Shown here: positions 20,472 to 64,000 of the stretch, one piece after another | How positions within the stretch are numbered: position 1 is the first letter of the stretch | How the letters are laid out: each line of letters starts with the position of its first letter | Source of the DNA: Trissonchulus latispiculum | Taxonomy: Eukaryota > Nematoda > Enoplea > Enoplida > Ironidae | Assembly (NCBI GenBank): GCA_030248195.1 | Contig: JASAND010028564.1 | Coordinates: 1 to 64,000, forward strand | Length of the DNA stretch: 64,000 bases | Direction: 5' to 3' | Notes under the pieces: model-generated | Told to the model about the DNA's origin: nothing | The model's input: the letters and a program-made list of their open reading frames with translations, nothing else | The model's database searches: none | Position numbers and translations under genes: made by a program

Positions 20472-22496
20472 AATACTAAGCTTCAGAGCTTGAGTTCGTG
20501 CCCATTTCCGCCAGTGAAGTTGAAAACCTAATGATCATCCGAAAGCAAATTGTGTGCAGATTAATATAAGCTAATGAAAATTAAAATTTCGCAGTGCAAA
20601 AATTTTTTCTGAATTTTTTTTCTATTTTCTATCAAATTTCAAACAACTCGGCCTAAGTTGCCAATTTCGCCGGGTATAGTGGACACCCCGAAATCAAAGA
20701 ATTATATTTCTTTAAGTCGAAATTTGTTTGCATATTCGAAATCAGCGCATTGAAAAACATATCTTTACAAAGTTTCAGCTCAATTGGTTAAGTTGTGAGG
20801 CCTACAGGAATGGGAACTTGACAGGACAAAACGTTTTTAAACTTCTCCCGCAAAACCACTAATTTGATCATTTTAACATTTGTTACTAATTTCTTGTTTT
20901 TGGCTTTTATTGCAGTCTGAAATACGTGTAAAACATACGTGACAACATTAGCCGAGTTGTGTCCACTTAGCCCGGACTATGTGTCCACATTATCCGAGCT
21001 GTCAAAAATTTAGTACAGTTACAGTTTTGCGAAGAATTTTTCCACTTCTCAATACAAAACTACATGTGATATGTCGCTTAAGAGGAGAAAACGTTCTTTT
21101 ACTTGATATAAAATTTATATGGGGTAGCCGCTGAAAATTTTGAGTAATTTTTCTCGGAATGAATTTTTGTCAAAAAGTGTCAACTATAGACGAGTTTACC
21201 CTACATTGACCTGGTATGAGCCCTTCTATGGGACTGAGAAAACTCGATATTCGGATCTCGCAACTTTCCTTTCTTTACGGCCTTTCCGCGAAAGTATGCT
21301 GAACTAAAAACAGTTTTTAACTCGGCCTTTAACTCTACTCTACTCTTTTCTAACTAGACTAATGCACCTTTCAAACAGATTGTCCATTTTTATAAAATCT
21401 TAATGATACAATATTCTGTCAGTTTTTTTGATTAGTGGTTTTGTAACATAATTGCACTACGACTTTGATAAGGAACTGTGTCAAAAATATGCTTAAAATT
21501 TACCGTTTACACGATTTGATTACAATTTACATGATTTTACTCGAGTGGTAATCATGTAAGCGGCTTTCTTTACAATTGGTTTTTCTGCTAAGTTTTGTAG
21601 TACAGCCAGTAAGTCTGAGCTGTGATGAAAGGAAACAAAAAGTTTGGTGCACAAGTTTAAACTTTTTATGCACTTGTATGCTATAGTCAGTCAGCGTTTG
21701 CTGCTACTTATCGGAAAGAAAAAAGTAGCAGCAAAAAGAAGGCCATAAAAAGCAAGCGTGTAAAATTCGTGTAAATGTTTTAAAATATCACAAAATTCGT
21801 GTTAATTTCAACGTTTACATGATTTTATTTTTGACACGGTTCCTAAATTTAACATTCTTGAAAACAGAAATGCTAAACATATTTGCTAAAATCGTGGTAA
21901 ACACAGATTTCTTGATTCTAAGCCAGTTGTGGAATTGCATTGCAACCTCAAGGTAACTTGTTTAGGTAAAGTTTATATTAAAATTCAACCCTATGCCAAT
22001 GCCAATGCCAATTTTTGTAAATCAGTCGTAAGTCTTCATTCTAAATTCAGCAAACCTCTTTTTCACCAGAAAATATTTTATTACTATATATCAAACAGTA
22101 GCTAAAGCAAAAGCTAACAAAAAGCGAAAACTGTATATATTTTTACAATTCTATTGAATTGTGTAATAGTTTGAGTTTATTGTCACAGTGGGATTGCAAA
22201 AATTTTTGTTATGGTACAAAATACCAACACTTTTCGGCATCAGTCACCCTGCAAGTTAAATTTATAAACGAATTAAGCTGAAATATGCCGCAAAATTGTT
22301 TTATTTTTAATGGCAAACAAAAAATAAGCATTAAAATTGCAATTTTGTTTCCGGGTACCCGACAACTGCTCGGGTACCCGGGTACCCGAAGTCGGGTACC
22401 CGGGTAGCGTTGCAATTACCCGACATGGGGCTTCGGGTAGTGCCGGGTACCCGGGTCCAATTTTTTGGACCCGTGCCCATGCCTACTAGTTGACGC

Positions 22497-22800
22497 CACC
22501 TCGTTTGCCCAAATCCTCCTATCAGTGACACCTTTTGGCTATCGCTACGGTCTCCCCCACCAAACGGGGACCTTTCTTGGCCACCACCTCCACCAAACGA
22601 GAAACCCATTGTGGAAGTAAGCTGCAACTATCGTAATCCCTCGCGGACATCCCCCTCCAAACGGGGAGAGGTCTCTCCAATCTGATTGGTAGCTGTTGGT
22701 TCCCCTCCACATCCAAACGGGGACCTGTTTTAGCCGATCCCCAACCAAACGAAGGGTAAGTCTGTGGACCCTCCACCTAACGGAGAACATCCTACACAGT
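22497..22800 (-). pseudogene. Degenerate GFGG-type repeat sequence
   Basis: On the minus strand the phrase CCGTTTGGNGG recurs five times (for example 22560, 22605, 22667, 22715, 22748) and encodes PFGGG or SFGWG, but in different frames, so no continuous protein results. It may be a GC-rich minisatellite or a decayed glycine/phenylalanine-rich exon. Confidence 0.25.
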
Positions 22801-24312
22801 ACTAGATCTGGTCACAGTAAAAGCCTAGTGTGCATTGCATGAATGAGATCGAAAGCAATGAGCATAAGCATAAGCGTTAAAACAGTGAGTGAGGCGACGG
22901 GGAGGGAGTGCCATAACCAAAACACTACATATGCCAATTTCTGATACTGCTACAAAGTACCAACAAATCCAAGCGGAGGTATGACTAAGTGATGAAGCTT
23001 CTACCTTTCGCACATGGCAATGTAGTGTGTACATTGACTCTAAATCAAGGGCCAGCTCTGACTTTACTTTGAAATTTACTAACCACATATCACAATCATT
23101 GGAAATTTCAACAACCATGCAAGTAATTGCTGATGAATCACACAGATTTTAGGGATTTGCCATAGGAAATACACCAAAAATAAATAGAAAATCAGTAATT
23201 AAAGAATGTTCTGTTGTTTTGTTGGGAGTCTTACTCATCGAAAAACCAAAGATTAAAAAGCCAGGGAGAGTATGCAAAATAGAAAACTTACAGTACAAGC
23301 AATAACTAACGCGTAGCCGCCAAATCCACAATTTTGGTCACTAAGGATGAAACTTTTACAGAAAAAACAGAGTTAACTAAATTTTACACCTGAATTAGGT
23401 CATAAGCCAAACGATTTAACGATGATAAGAGTTCAGTTTTAATAAAACGAATAGTCTCTAAATTGGTGAAAAATTATGGGAGGTTGGCCAATGGCCACAC
23501 GTTAGCTATAGAATAAATCCATTCCAGAGGTGAATAAAGTTATACATACGCGGCACATATATCTTAAAGTATCACAAACAATCTAAGTACATATTCACAG
23601 TTCCAGAACAATGCAAACGAACAAAACGGAAAACGAAGAACCAGTAACACAACAATGGGTAGTAGTATTCTGTAAATATTAACTGATAAATAAAATAACA
23701 CAAAACAAACAATACATAAGCAACGACGACAAAACACATACATTGCAATCAGCATTATCACTAAAAATCCACAAACAACACCCTAAACCAGAACATGTAC
23801 CGCTCCCAAACCCTTCTCCTTCTTCACAGTTATTCCAACATTTTTAGACCACATGTCTCACAGATCTAGCAAATGTTAATATTCTAGTTACAGACGGACT
23901 CAAATAGAATATGGAAATATCAACATCACAAAGCGCATATAACAAAAATAGCCCTATAAAAATTAGCTTCAAACAAAATTTGGAAGTTCCAGTGGCTTTC
24001 AAAGAAACCGAATTTAAAGCTTTTGTCACAGATTCTCGGTTATGAGAGATAAATAGATGCGGACGTTAAAGTTGTGCGCTATACAAATCTGACCAAGAGT
24101 AAACGTCACAAATAGTATCTAGATAAAACATATTAAAAGTAAAATATGCAGTACGAAAAACAACTGTTATCTTCATAAATAAAATAATTAGCCATACTTT
24201 AGATACATAAATATAGTGCTAAAACACAAGGTAGCGTCTAGCAGGACAGAGATTTTGGGTGTCCCCGCAAATACGTCCCGTCCCGCTGTAATAAGTTTCT
24301 CTGCGCCTGTCA
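22801..24312. other. 3' flank and probable 3' UTR of clathrin heavy chain
   Basis: AT-rich, no recognised gene. A canonical minus-strand AATAAA was not found; a weaker ATTAAA lies near 23437. Several short frames here are composition-driven. Confidence 0.35.
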
Positions 24313-56326
<32,014 letters not shown>

Positions 56327-56791
56327 CTAAAAAACTAGCAACAATTGCAAAAGCTGTTAGCAGATAAATATATATACGTAGGCTAAGTTCCTGTAATTCT
56401 AACTATATTTTTTGAAGGGGCGGGGGGTTAGGTGACCACATGTCCTCCCCTGTCCTAATTCTATATCTAGCTGCTTATTTTACTTAGCTATGATTGTTTT
56501 GTAGCGTACAATGTTGTAATTATTTGGTGAGGAACGCCGGATCTTGTAGGTTGATATAGATATACGTATACAAAAAGATGCTGCGAACGTATACTGAAAG
56601 TTTTCTTCCTCAACTTGAATCCGTGATGTATTTCGGCCTTCAGACAATGTGGAAAATGGCTTCTTTTGTTGTCACTTGTTAACCATTTACATTACGTACT
56701 GTGTCTGCGGTAGTGTGGCTGGCTGGCTTACCATTAAAGTCCCCAGCCAAACCAATGAACCACATTATATACATATACGTATATATGTTAT

Positions 56792-58027
56792 AGCAAGCTT
56801 AACAAAAAAAATCACCCGAAATTTTAACAAAAAAAATCACCCCACCCTGACTCACAGGAAAGTCGCAGAGACCCAATTTCCATCTCGACATTACAGCCTG
56901 TGAGTTTGAGCCCCTAGGCCCCCTCCATGCGTTCAGGGCAGACCTTTAAGTGAGGGTACCCAAAAGTGACCTCAAAAACGTTCATGACCGAAGTTCGAAT
57001 TTCTGCTGCTATTTACTAAGGGAAAACCCTAGGCAACCCATATTGTGCATGTGACATGTCCTGACTATGGGCTATCGATACATATATAGAAGTTCCCAGT
57101 CGGACCTCTGAGCCGACCTGGGCTGGGTGATTTTTTTTGTTAAAATTTTAACAAATAAAAAATCATTTTTATGTTTCGTTACTGAAATCAGAACAGCAGC
57201 TAGAGCAAAACTAACGTCAAAATCGAGCTCAGCGACCTCGAAAACCCTTATATACGTTGTTTTTGAGGTTGCCTGACATTTCTGGGAGTCCAACCTGGTA
57301 ACCAGCCGGGCCTGGACCGTCCGACGGTAAACGTGATCCCAGAAGTCAGTATTAGCCCATAGTTACCTAAAAACTAATGCCAGATTTGAATTCAGTGCCC
57401 TGGAAAACCCCCTAGGACATGTTTATAGCCACTTCGGACTGTCCAGTTGGTACCTGGAGGATCCGGACGGGTCCGGCAGGGGTCACGTGGCCGTGAGTCA
57501 TACCCCAGCAACATACAAAGGTCTGAGTTTCTCTGCCAAAATGCCTGGAAATAGGTTATAATCACTCACAAACACGAAAAAACAACGTTTTAGCCTTTAA
57601 AACGGCACTTTAGAGCCACCAGACTTCATATTCAACGCTGTCGGGGGCCATCAGTGACCACTAAGACTTCGGCGGGGTCAGTTGCCTTAGTTGGAGCACT
57701 AGGCTAGCGGTTTGGGGTTCTAAATACGTCATTTAGTGCGCTCTATCCAAAACTGATGAGAAAAAGTTGCTAGCTGCTCTCTGGGATCCGATCCGCCACT
57801 GATTTTTTTTGTTAACGGGTGATTTTTTTTCGTTAAACTTTTAACAAAAAAATCACACATTTTCGTCTACTGCTACTTACTGGTAGGTGGTAGAGCAACG
57901 AAACTGGGGTGGTTTTAAAGCTTAGCCCAAGACCTATCCATGGGTACTCAAAGTAATCGATTTGGTTTAGTTTTGCGAAAGTTCCAGCCAAAAAACCGAA
58001 TTTTGATTTTTTTTGTTAAGCTTGCTA
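56792..58027. mobile_element. Inverted-repeat element, TAGCAAGCTTAAC ends
   Basis: TAGCAAGCTTAACAAAAAAA at 56792 is inverted at about 58004-58027, next to TA dinucleotides. AACAAAAAAAATCAC is repeated inside both ends and in the middle (about 56818, 57128, 57805, 57845). A TA target would suggest a Tc1/mariner-type element, but this is unproven. Confidence 0.45.
57300..57790. repeat. Dispersed repeat shared with 63665-64000
   Basis: Shares, in the same order, 'ggttataat', 'aacgtttt/aaacgttg', 'gccaccag/gtccaccag', 'agtgaccac/gtcaccac', 'aaatacgt', 'tagtgcgct' and 'ctgggatc(c/t)gatc' with the sequence at the right edge of the window. Similarity is moderate. Element ends unresolved. Confidence 0.45.
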
Positions 58028-59455
58028 TATACTACACATATATATATACGTACATTATGCACGATTGCTTTATATGGAATAATATGCCTCAGTATATGCT
58101 TATACGTTTCAATAAAACCTAGTGCATTTTTTCCACGACCATAAGCCTATGTTCGTAAGCAATGACGAGAACTATAGTATATATACCGCTACTTAGAAAC
58201 TTCATATAGAAAAGCGTGCTAGCATTACGCGTACGTAGCCACCAATGTTTATTCATTACTCTGACAATAGGGTTATACAATATGGGTGATAAACAAAAAG
58301 AATCTTTAGTGGGGAAACTGATAAAACATATAATATGCACACTGCGCAATCAGTGAAGGTTATCGGGTGCCACAAACGCACGTTCGTATATACGTAAGCC
58401 TAGAACTGTAGAATCAGTGAAACTGTAGAATTGCTGATATTTTTATCCCGCCTAAAGGCGGGTTAGCTGTAATCGAAACTGAATCAAAGTGAACTGCGTC
58501 GAAACAAGGCTAAAATTTCACCGTATGCTTATCATAACGCCTAGCTAATGGTTCCGATTTTGTGCGTAGGGGGCATTGGCGAGAGATTCAACCACGACCT
58601 TTATGTTAGCGTAGCTTATTGCAATCTACTGCTTCTATATATGCTTAGATAGAAATTGCCAAGGCTAAAAAGAGAACCCCCTCTTTCCATATTTTATTTG
58701 TAGTTTACATGCCATTTCTTGCAGATACCCCTCCGGTTGAGATGAAAAACAGAAAAAATTTGCACCAGTTTTACGAATATGCAAATTAGGTGCTGGAATT
58801 TTTTCAGTCGCACACTTCGTCCCGCACTATGCTGTAGGTGTTGTATTGTGGCTAATCCAAGATACATACATACAAAACCATGTAGAGCGATGTCTTAGAA
58901 ATTTCCTGTTGTTAATGCACTAAAACGAGGCTCTTTAAGGACGTACTACTCCGTGCAATGGGCTCAGTTTTCAATCCAAATTAAAACAAAAACGTAAAAA
59001 TATTTATTATGTTGATTTTTAATTTAGTTTTATTCAGGTAATTAAGCAAAAATATTAAAGTAGATTGTCTATTTTTTCATGCCATACCAGATAGTTTGAG
59101 CAAATTTGATTTAATTCTATTCGGACATTAAATAAGCTGAAATGCTCAGCGGATATGAAACCAGGACGCCCCGGAATTAAACAGAGTGCAGCCAACTGTC
59201 TGCTTTAATTAGATTGCGCAGGATTCGGTTCGAAGTTAAAGAAGTGGAGCAAACCGGCGGGGGAGGTCACCGCGCAAGCGGATTTCCTAGCACTTAGATA
59301 GCAATAGCACACCTTTATGAGTGGGTTCAGGCAGTAGACACTGCTGTCCATGCACACGTATGGACTAGACAAAACACCTAAAAGCTCCAGCAGGAATGCA
59401 AAGCACACAACCTACACACATTCTCTACACGATAGACTAGTAAGTTTTATCAAAT

Positions 59456-60562
59456 CAGGGTTTTTTGTGTAAAATACTGTGTATTTACACAAAAAAAATT
59501 AATTTACACAGTGAAAAACTAATTTACACAACAAAATACACAGCCAAATTTTCCAAAATTTTTACAAAAAGTGCTCTGAAAAAATAGTTTTCAAGTCTTT
59601 AAGTTTTAAAAAAGCTCTAGCTTTTAACTGGGGGCTGCCGCCCCCAGACCCCCGCCTGTTTCCAATGGTTTAGAATGGTTTTCTGCATTTCTGCATCAAC
59701 ATGGTTATGGGTGTTTTATTCTCCTAAGTATTAATGCTTCTACTTATCCAGTTGCGTATAATTTATTTTCGTACTGCACACGAATATTCGTAAATAGCTA
59801 GTATTTATTCGTATTTAACTATACATATGTTTTCTGAAGCGAGTATTATTCAATATGATTTCTTGTTTATCTCTTGTATATATAATAATAAAAGCAGTCA
59901 GAGCCTAAAAATAGTTGCCATACAACCCAAGAAAATATTCAATACGAAAGCTAAAGGAATACAACTTTTCAATGCCGTTTCTGCCGTTAATTTAAAAAAT
60001 TTCTCAACTTCTGGGGGGCTCCGCCCCCCAGACCCCCCTCCATGTATAATTGGTGTGTCTGTACTATATGGAGCAGTCCCCAGTAGCAGTTAAAGCATCG
60101 AACCTTAGTACGTGACCAGCAAGTTTGTGAAAAAATTATTCCAAAAAGTTGGAAAAATATATAAAGAATTCGTTTCAGTAGGCTAAAGGCGAAGTTGTTT
60201 TTCAGAAATTTGAATTTGTCCAATCTTATTTTTGACATTTAATGAATTAATCTTTTTAAACATTTCCATTATGAATTCTATTGCAATTTACAAAATTTTC
60301 TCAACTTCTGGGGGGCGGAGCCCCCCAGACCCCCCGCGTGGCTTCTTTCGAAATGTTACACAAGTGCAGCAGTTGGCATAACTTTGGCTTGAATGATCCG
60401 AAAATAACATTGTAGCAAGAAAATAACGTCTAAATGTATTTTATTTTATATTACAGTTGAAAAACGACACTTTTAAATTTTACACAGCTTCAAACAAAAA
60501 TACACAGTGAAATTTAAATTTACACAAGATTTACACAGGTCCGATTTTGAAAAAAAACCCTG
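59456..60562. mobile_element. 1.1-kb hAT-like element, CAGGGTTTTTT ends
   Basis: The ends are CAGGGTTTTTT and AAAAAACCCTG, with an exact 8-bp duplication tatcaaat (59448-59455 and 60563-60570). Both subterminal zones are full of tttacacag and tgtgtaaa. The interior holds three copies of a GC hairpin (59625, 60012, 60309). No transposase. A related single end begins at about 61461. Confidence 0.85.
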
Positions 60563-60779
60563 TATCAAATTATATTGTTTTTAGCATTTTTAAGATTTGC
60601 CCTATGTTTATGTGTTAAATTTTATGAAACCTGTCTAACTGATGCTGCCTTTTCATCGGCACATAAGATCTCAAAAAAGTTTCTTCGATCGGGTTTTTGC
60701 CTTTTTTAACACTAAATCTGCTTATTTTTGCAATAAAATCAACTTTTACAGTACATGCCAGCATACATTAACACGGGGT

Positions 60780-61265
60780 CCGATTCTGGGGGGGGGGTCT
60801 ACCCCGATCTCGGCGAGGGGTCTACCCCTGAAAAATTCCAAAATTTTAAGGGAGTCTGCCCCGAAATTAGCAAAAATTGCGAATTTTTAACGTTTTTGAC
60901 CAAAAATTGGTAGAAAATGACAATTTTCAGTAATTTTTAAGAAATTTTTTGAAAAAATCGCTAAAATTTGCTAAAAAATTACCAATTTTCAGTGAAAATC
61001 GCTGAGGGGTCTGCCCTTTTTTGCTTTCTGGACGAGAGGGTCTGCCCTTTTTTCCATTTCGCTGAGGGGGTCTACCCGTTTTTTGTCGGTCTGGGGGGGG
61101 TCTGCACCCCCCCATTCCCCCCCCACGTTATCCTATGCATGCCAGAAAAATAGCGCTATTTTTAGAATATTTTTAGAAAAATTTTCGCCCCCCCCAAATT
61201 TCCTTGCCCCTCGGACTTTTGGGGAGGGAGGCCAAGAAGCGCCCCAAGACAAAATGCCTAGAATA
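60780..61265. repeat. G/C-run repeat with GGGTCTGCCC hairpins
   Basis: Phrases such as ggggtctacccc and gggtctgccc recur at least six times (60786, 60818, 60868, 61007, 61039, 61071). The right part (61140-61265) matches 47095-47200 inverted, ending cctagaataagcacag, so this is a longer member of the CTGGGTTTATTCTAG family. Confidence 0.5.
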
Positions 61266-61846
61266 AGCACAGATAGGCTATTAAAATCCTAGATAGCTCA
61301 TACCGGTAAGCCCACACTGGAGGTGGGTTTTTGCCGCATTGGCGAGTGGATGTTTCCCCGCTTGACTATATAAAGAAAACATCGCTTTCTATATTTTATG
61401 GTAAGACTGTAGTGCATGACTGACCCGCTATAAAACTGATTGCGAGAGTCTCGGCAAATCAGGGTTTTTTTTTAGAAAATCGGACCTGCGTAAAATTACA
61501 AAAATCGCTTCTCAACGTTATAAAAGCATTAGCGTCAAATTAATGCTGTTTTTAATAGTTTTAAACAATGTTAAGAATCTTATTTCGAGTTTAAATTTGG
61601 TGCTCTCTCTGTGATGTAAGAGTATGAATGAATAGGTGGACGACAAATATATAGATACGCAGGGGGTCTGGGGGGCGCAGCCCCCAGAAGTTGAAGAAAA
61701 TTTTAAATTTCGGAGTAAATTTGGTCTTAAAACTTTGACTTCTTTGATTTGAACAGTTTAATAGTTAAGCCAATATTTGGTTAGACAAATAGAGTTACTG
61801 TTTCCTTGATTGAACAAACACATATAAAAGATTTTAATGTATATAT

Positions 61847-63072
61847 ATGTGGAAGTCAAATTGGATTTTCAGACAAATCTGATTTGTCTGAACATTTATT
61901 TCAGTCAAACTGGATTTGGCTTTCAAATTGAATCTCCCATTGTTTGAAGTCATAAAAATCCAGTTTGACTGAACTGAATTGAGTCAAATCCAATTTGACG
62001 TTTTCTGTTTCAGTCAAAGAAAGAGAGAGATTCGTAGATAGGTGTTTTCTAGGAGTTTATGTATCCCGTATTTATGTCATGTATGGACGCTTCAGGCAAG
62101 TCTTAACGTTTATGTATTAAACTGTACATTAAGTCAATGGTACTTAATACGATGAATAACAAATATTTACTACTATGTGCTACAGACACATTCATACGAG
62201 TTAGGTGCATTCACTCGCTGACCACTCTGCCAGGCTGATACTAGTATTCGGCGGGCGTCGTCAGTGGCGTACCGACATACTAGTTGCAGCTTTAGGTCTT
62301 TTGAACCCCCGGAGTAGAAAGGTATTGAAAAGCGTTTCTGCCCTGTGGTCCCATACACACGTGTTGTTTAGTGTATGCATGCAAGTAAAAACAAAAACAA
62401 AAACATTCCCCCATTATATCATTAATATAATTATATCAAACCGAAATTCAATGTGAATGTTAATCTTTAGTGCAAAGAGATTGTTGAACTTTTATTATTA
62501 ACACAAAGCTAAAGCTAAATCTCAAATTTAAATTTATAATTGTTTATAGACAGATTTCTACTTCCAGTAAAATTAACGCTTGAGTGGGTATTAGAAAGCT
62601 TTTCTTTAAATTTAAATTCTTTAAATTTTAAAATTTTTAGATTTTTTATCGTTTTCTGGTAGAATCGATGATGCTGAGAATTTTTTCTACTTGTACGAAC
62701 ACCAGAAAATGCTTCCTTCGATCTGAAAAGCGGCTCTAACTGTAAAGATCAAAGGAAAATGCCACCTTTATACAAAAATAATCTAGTTACTATTATAGGC
62801 GATATATTTCCTTTGATTCTATAGAGCCGTTGTAGAAATCAAATCGAAGTTTAATAATCTCTTTTCCGTAAAGATTAACATTCACATTGAATTTTGGTTT
62901 GACTGAAACAGAAAACGTCAAATTGGATTTGACTCAATTCAGTTCAGTCAAACTGGATTTTTATGACTTCAAACAATGGAACATTAAATTTGAAGGTCAA
63001 ATCCAGTTTGACTGAAATGAATGCTCAGACAAATCAGATTTGCCAGAAAATCCAATATGACTTCCACATATA
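61847..63072. mobile_element. Foldback element, TGGAAGTCAAATTGG ends, interrupted
   Basis: Outer arms 61847-62028 and 62893-63072 are inverted copies; inner arm parts 62441-62490 and 62846-62892 also pair. The left arm is split by an insertion at 62029-62440 flanked by tcaaa on each side. GTCAAATTGGATTTG-like motifs recur within arms. Confidence 0.65.
62029..62440. mobile_element. 412-bp insertion in the foldback arm
   Basis: The arm sequence is continuous (cagtcaaa then ccgaaattc) once this block is removed, and tcaaa occurs at both junctions as a probable 5-bp duplication. It contains a repeated aaaaac stretch near 62390-62405 and no recognised gene. Confidence 0.5.
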
Positions 63073-63664
63073 TAATATATCAAATCAAATAGAAAGAAAA
63101 GCATCGCATGGTACATCGTGGGCTTAGGCAGAAAGTATAATCAACTATAGCAAGGTTCACAAAAAAAAGGACAGAAATCAGTTTTTTGTTGAAAACTTTC
63201 AAGTTTCAGCCCCGATTGGAATATTGTTTGTGCATGCATGTGTGCCGGGACTCGCTTTATATTCACACAAAAAATCGCGGCCCTCCGCCTACGGATGAGA
63301 AAATAATAGCAAAATTTCGTGTCCTTTTTTTTTGTGAACGAATTCACAAAAAAAAGGACAAAAGTTCACAAAATAAAGGACAGTCCAAATTTTCTAATTA
63401 TTGCTACTATGTGCCCAAATGAACTGTAAAAACAATCAGTAAACTTGTTTTACTTCATTTTAACTACATTTGAGGCACAGGTTTTCAGTGTACCCTTCCG
63501 GAAGACCAAAACTTGTCCGATCATCAGGTCCCAATCATCCGACCGTAATGGCACACTTAGATCTCAAAATTCAGCCATAAGAACTCAAAAACAGTTGGTA
63601 AATATTAATTCCATGCTGTAATAAACTGCTAACGTCAACTTTAAAGACGTCTTTGATATCATAA

Positions 63665-64000
63665 TTGGTTCTAGTAAGGTAAGGTAAGGTGTGACCATGG
63701 GTCACATGGGGTAATAGTGCCGGCCGAGTACACGTTTTCACTACCAAAATGGTTGGAAATTATTTATAATAACGCGTAAACACGGTTAAACGTTGTTTTT
63801 TCTTACGAAATGCAATTTTTAGTCCACCAGCCCCCGTTTAAGTCACCACTTGGATCCACCGGTGACCATACTAGTTTTTAGATGATCTACGCGTCAGTAG
63901 CAAAGTTACGAGCAGTAATTTGCGGTTTAAATACGTTTTCTAGTGCGCTAGAATCTAAACAGCTAATAAACATTAGCTAAGTGCTTCCTGGGATCTGATC
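63665..64000. repeat. Dispersed repeat, cut by the window edge
   Basis: Copy of the 57300-57790 family, continuing beyond the window. It contains a (TAAGG)n-like tract at 63675. Confidence 0.4.

Larger units (their letters stand above)
18308..21204. mobile_element. Inverted-repeat element split by an RT insertion
   Basis: The left end GGGTAAACTCGTTTAGTGG at about 18308 and the right end (inverted GGGTAAACTCGTCTATAG, ending about 21204) flank the region. Motifs of the 'gtatagtggacac' type recur near 20680 and, as variants, 20960-21000. The pre-insertion element was short, because 18359-20471 is the reverse-transcriptase insertion. I could not resolve a clean target duplication for this outer layer. 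Confidence 0.5.
16966..22485. mobile_element. Large hAT-like element, TAGGCATGGGCACGGG ends
   Basis: The ends are TAGGCATGGGCACGGG and its inverse, followed inward by GGGTACCC-type repeats (16986-17030 and 22350-22460). Flanks are an exact 8-bp duplication ctagttga (16958-16965 and 22486-22493). No hAT transposase was found. Inside are a CAGACATGTGC MITE (17656-17832), a GGCCGG MITE (17994-18300) and an inverted-repeat element carrying a reverse-transcriptase insertion (18308-21204). Confidence 0.75.
56327..64000. other. First clathrin intron and upstream flank
   Basis: Everything right of the acceptor at 56327-56328 would be intron leading to the missing first coding exon. I found no stretch encoding the expected MAQ...FQEHLQ and ending at a GT donor. 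No independent gene was recognised; the interval is a patchwork of repeats listed separately. 58028-59455 holds nothing I can name beyond a small CCCGCC/GGCGGG hairpin near 58446. Confidence 0.5.

Noticed and set aside
57450..57510. Minus-strand ATG followed by 16 codons and CTCCAG|GTACC, considered as the missing clathrin exon 1
   Set aside because: The translation does not resemble the conserved clathrin N-terminus and the region belongs to a dispersed repeat family.

Overview
The window is nuclear DNA from an intron-rich metazoan. The genes are split by GT-AG introns, one intron is GC-AG, and most non-coding sequence is transposable elements. The clathrin exon pattern closely resembles the vertebrate CLTC pattern, so an intron-conserving animal is likely (for example a lophotrochozoan, sponge or cnidarian). 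I cannot name the species.

Genes, all on the minus strand. (1) Clathrin heavy chain occupies 24313-56326. I could place 32 coding exons in perfect phase (1677 codons plus stop). Only the short first exon, about 14 codons, was not found. (2) A six-exon gene at 7475-15518 encodes a complete 200-residue Werner-type 3'-5' exonuclease domain with its catalytic residues intact. It is not visible as an ORF and was rebuilt from splice sites and homology. (3) At 691-1275 an intronless 194-codon ORF shows the two-fold repeat pattern of the TATA-binding-protein core; this is a tentative call. A short plus-strand ORF at 1791-2039 is unrecognised.

Mobile DNA fills the rest. Left part (3-22.5 kb): hAT-like elements with 8-bp target duplications and GC-rich palindromic subterminal arrays. 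One carries five 195-bp tandem units; a second (16966-22485) inserted into the first one's target duplication and itself contains a reverse-transcriptase element. A set of nested foldback elements (7783-12464) fills an intron of the exonuclease gene. Middle part (clathrin introns): a young 7.5-kb LTR retrotransposon (26102-33645) with 1.07-kb LTRs, an initiator-tRNA primer site and gag but no pol; three tandem-repeat elements with related 3' hairpins (Helentron/pearl-like); and several foldback or MITE elements. Right part (56.3-64 kb): the first clathrin intron, filled with further repeats including a 1.1-kb hAT element.

The genes are unrelated housekeeping-type functions (vesicle coat, DNA exonuclease, possible transcription factor) and show no operon-like organisation. 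The main biology of the window is the layered, datable nesting of mobile elements inside introns that still appear to splice correctly.
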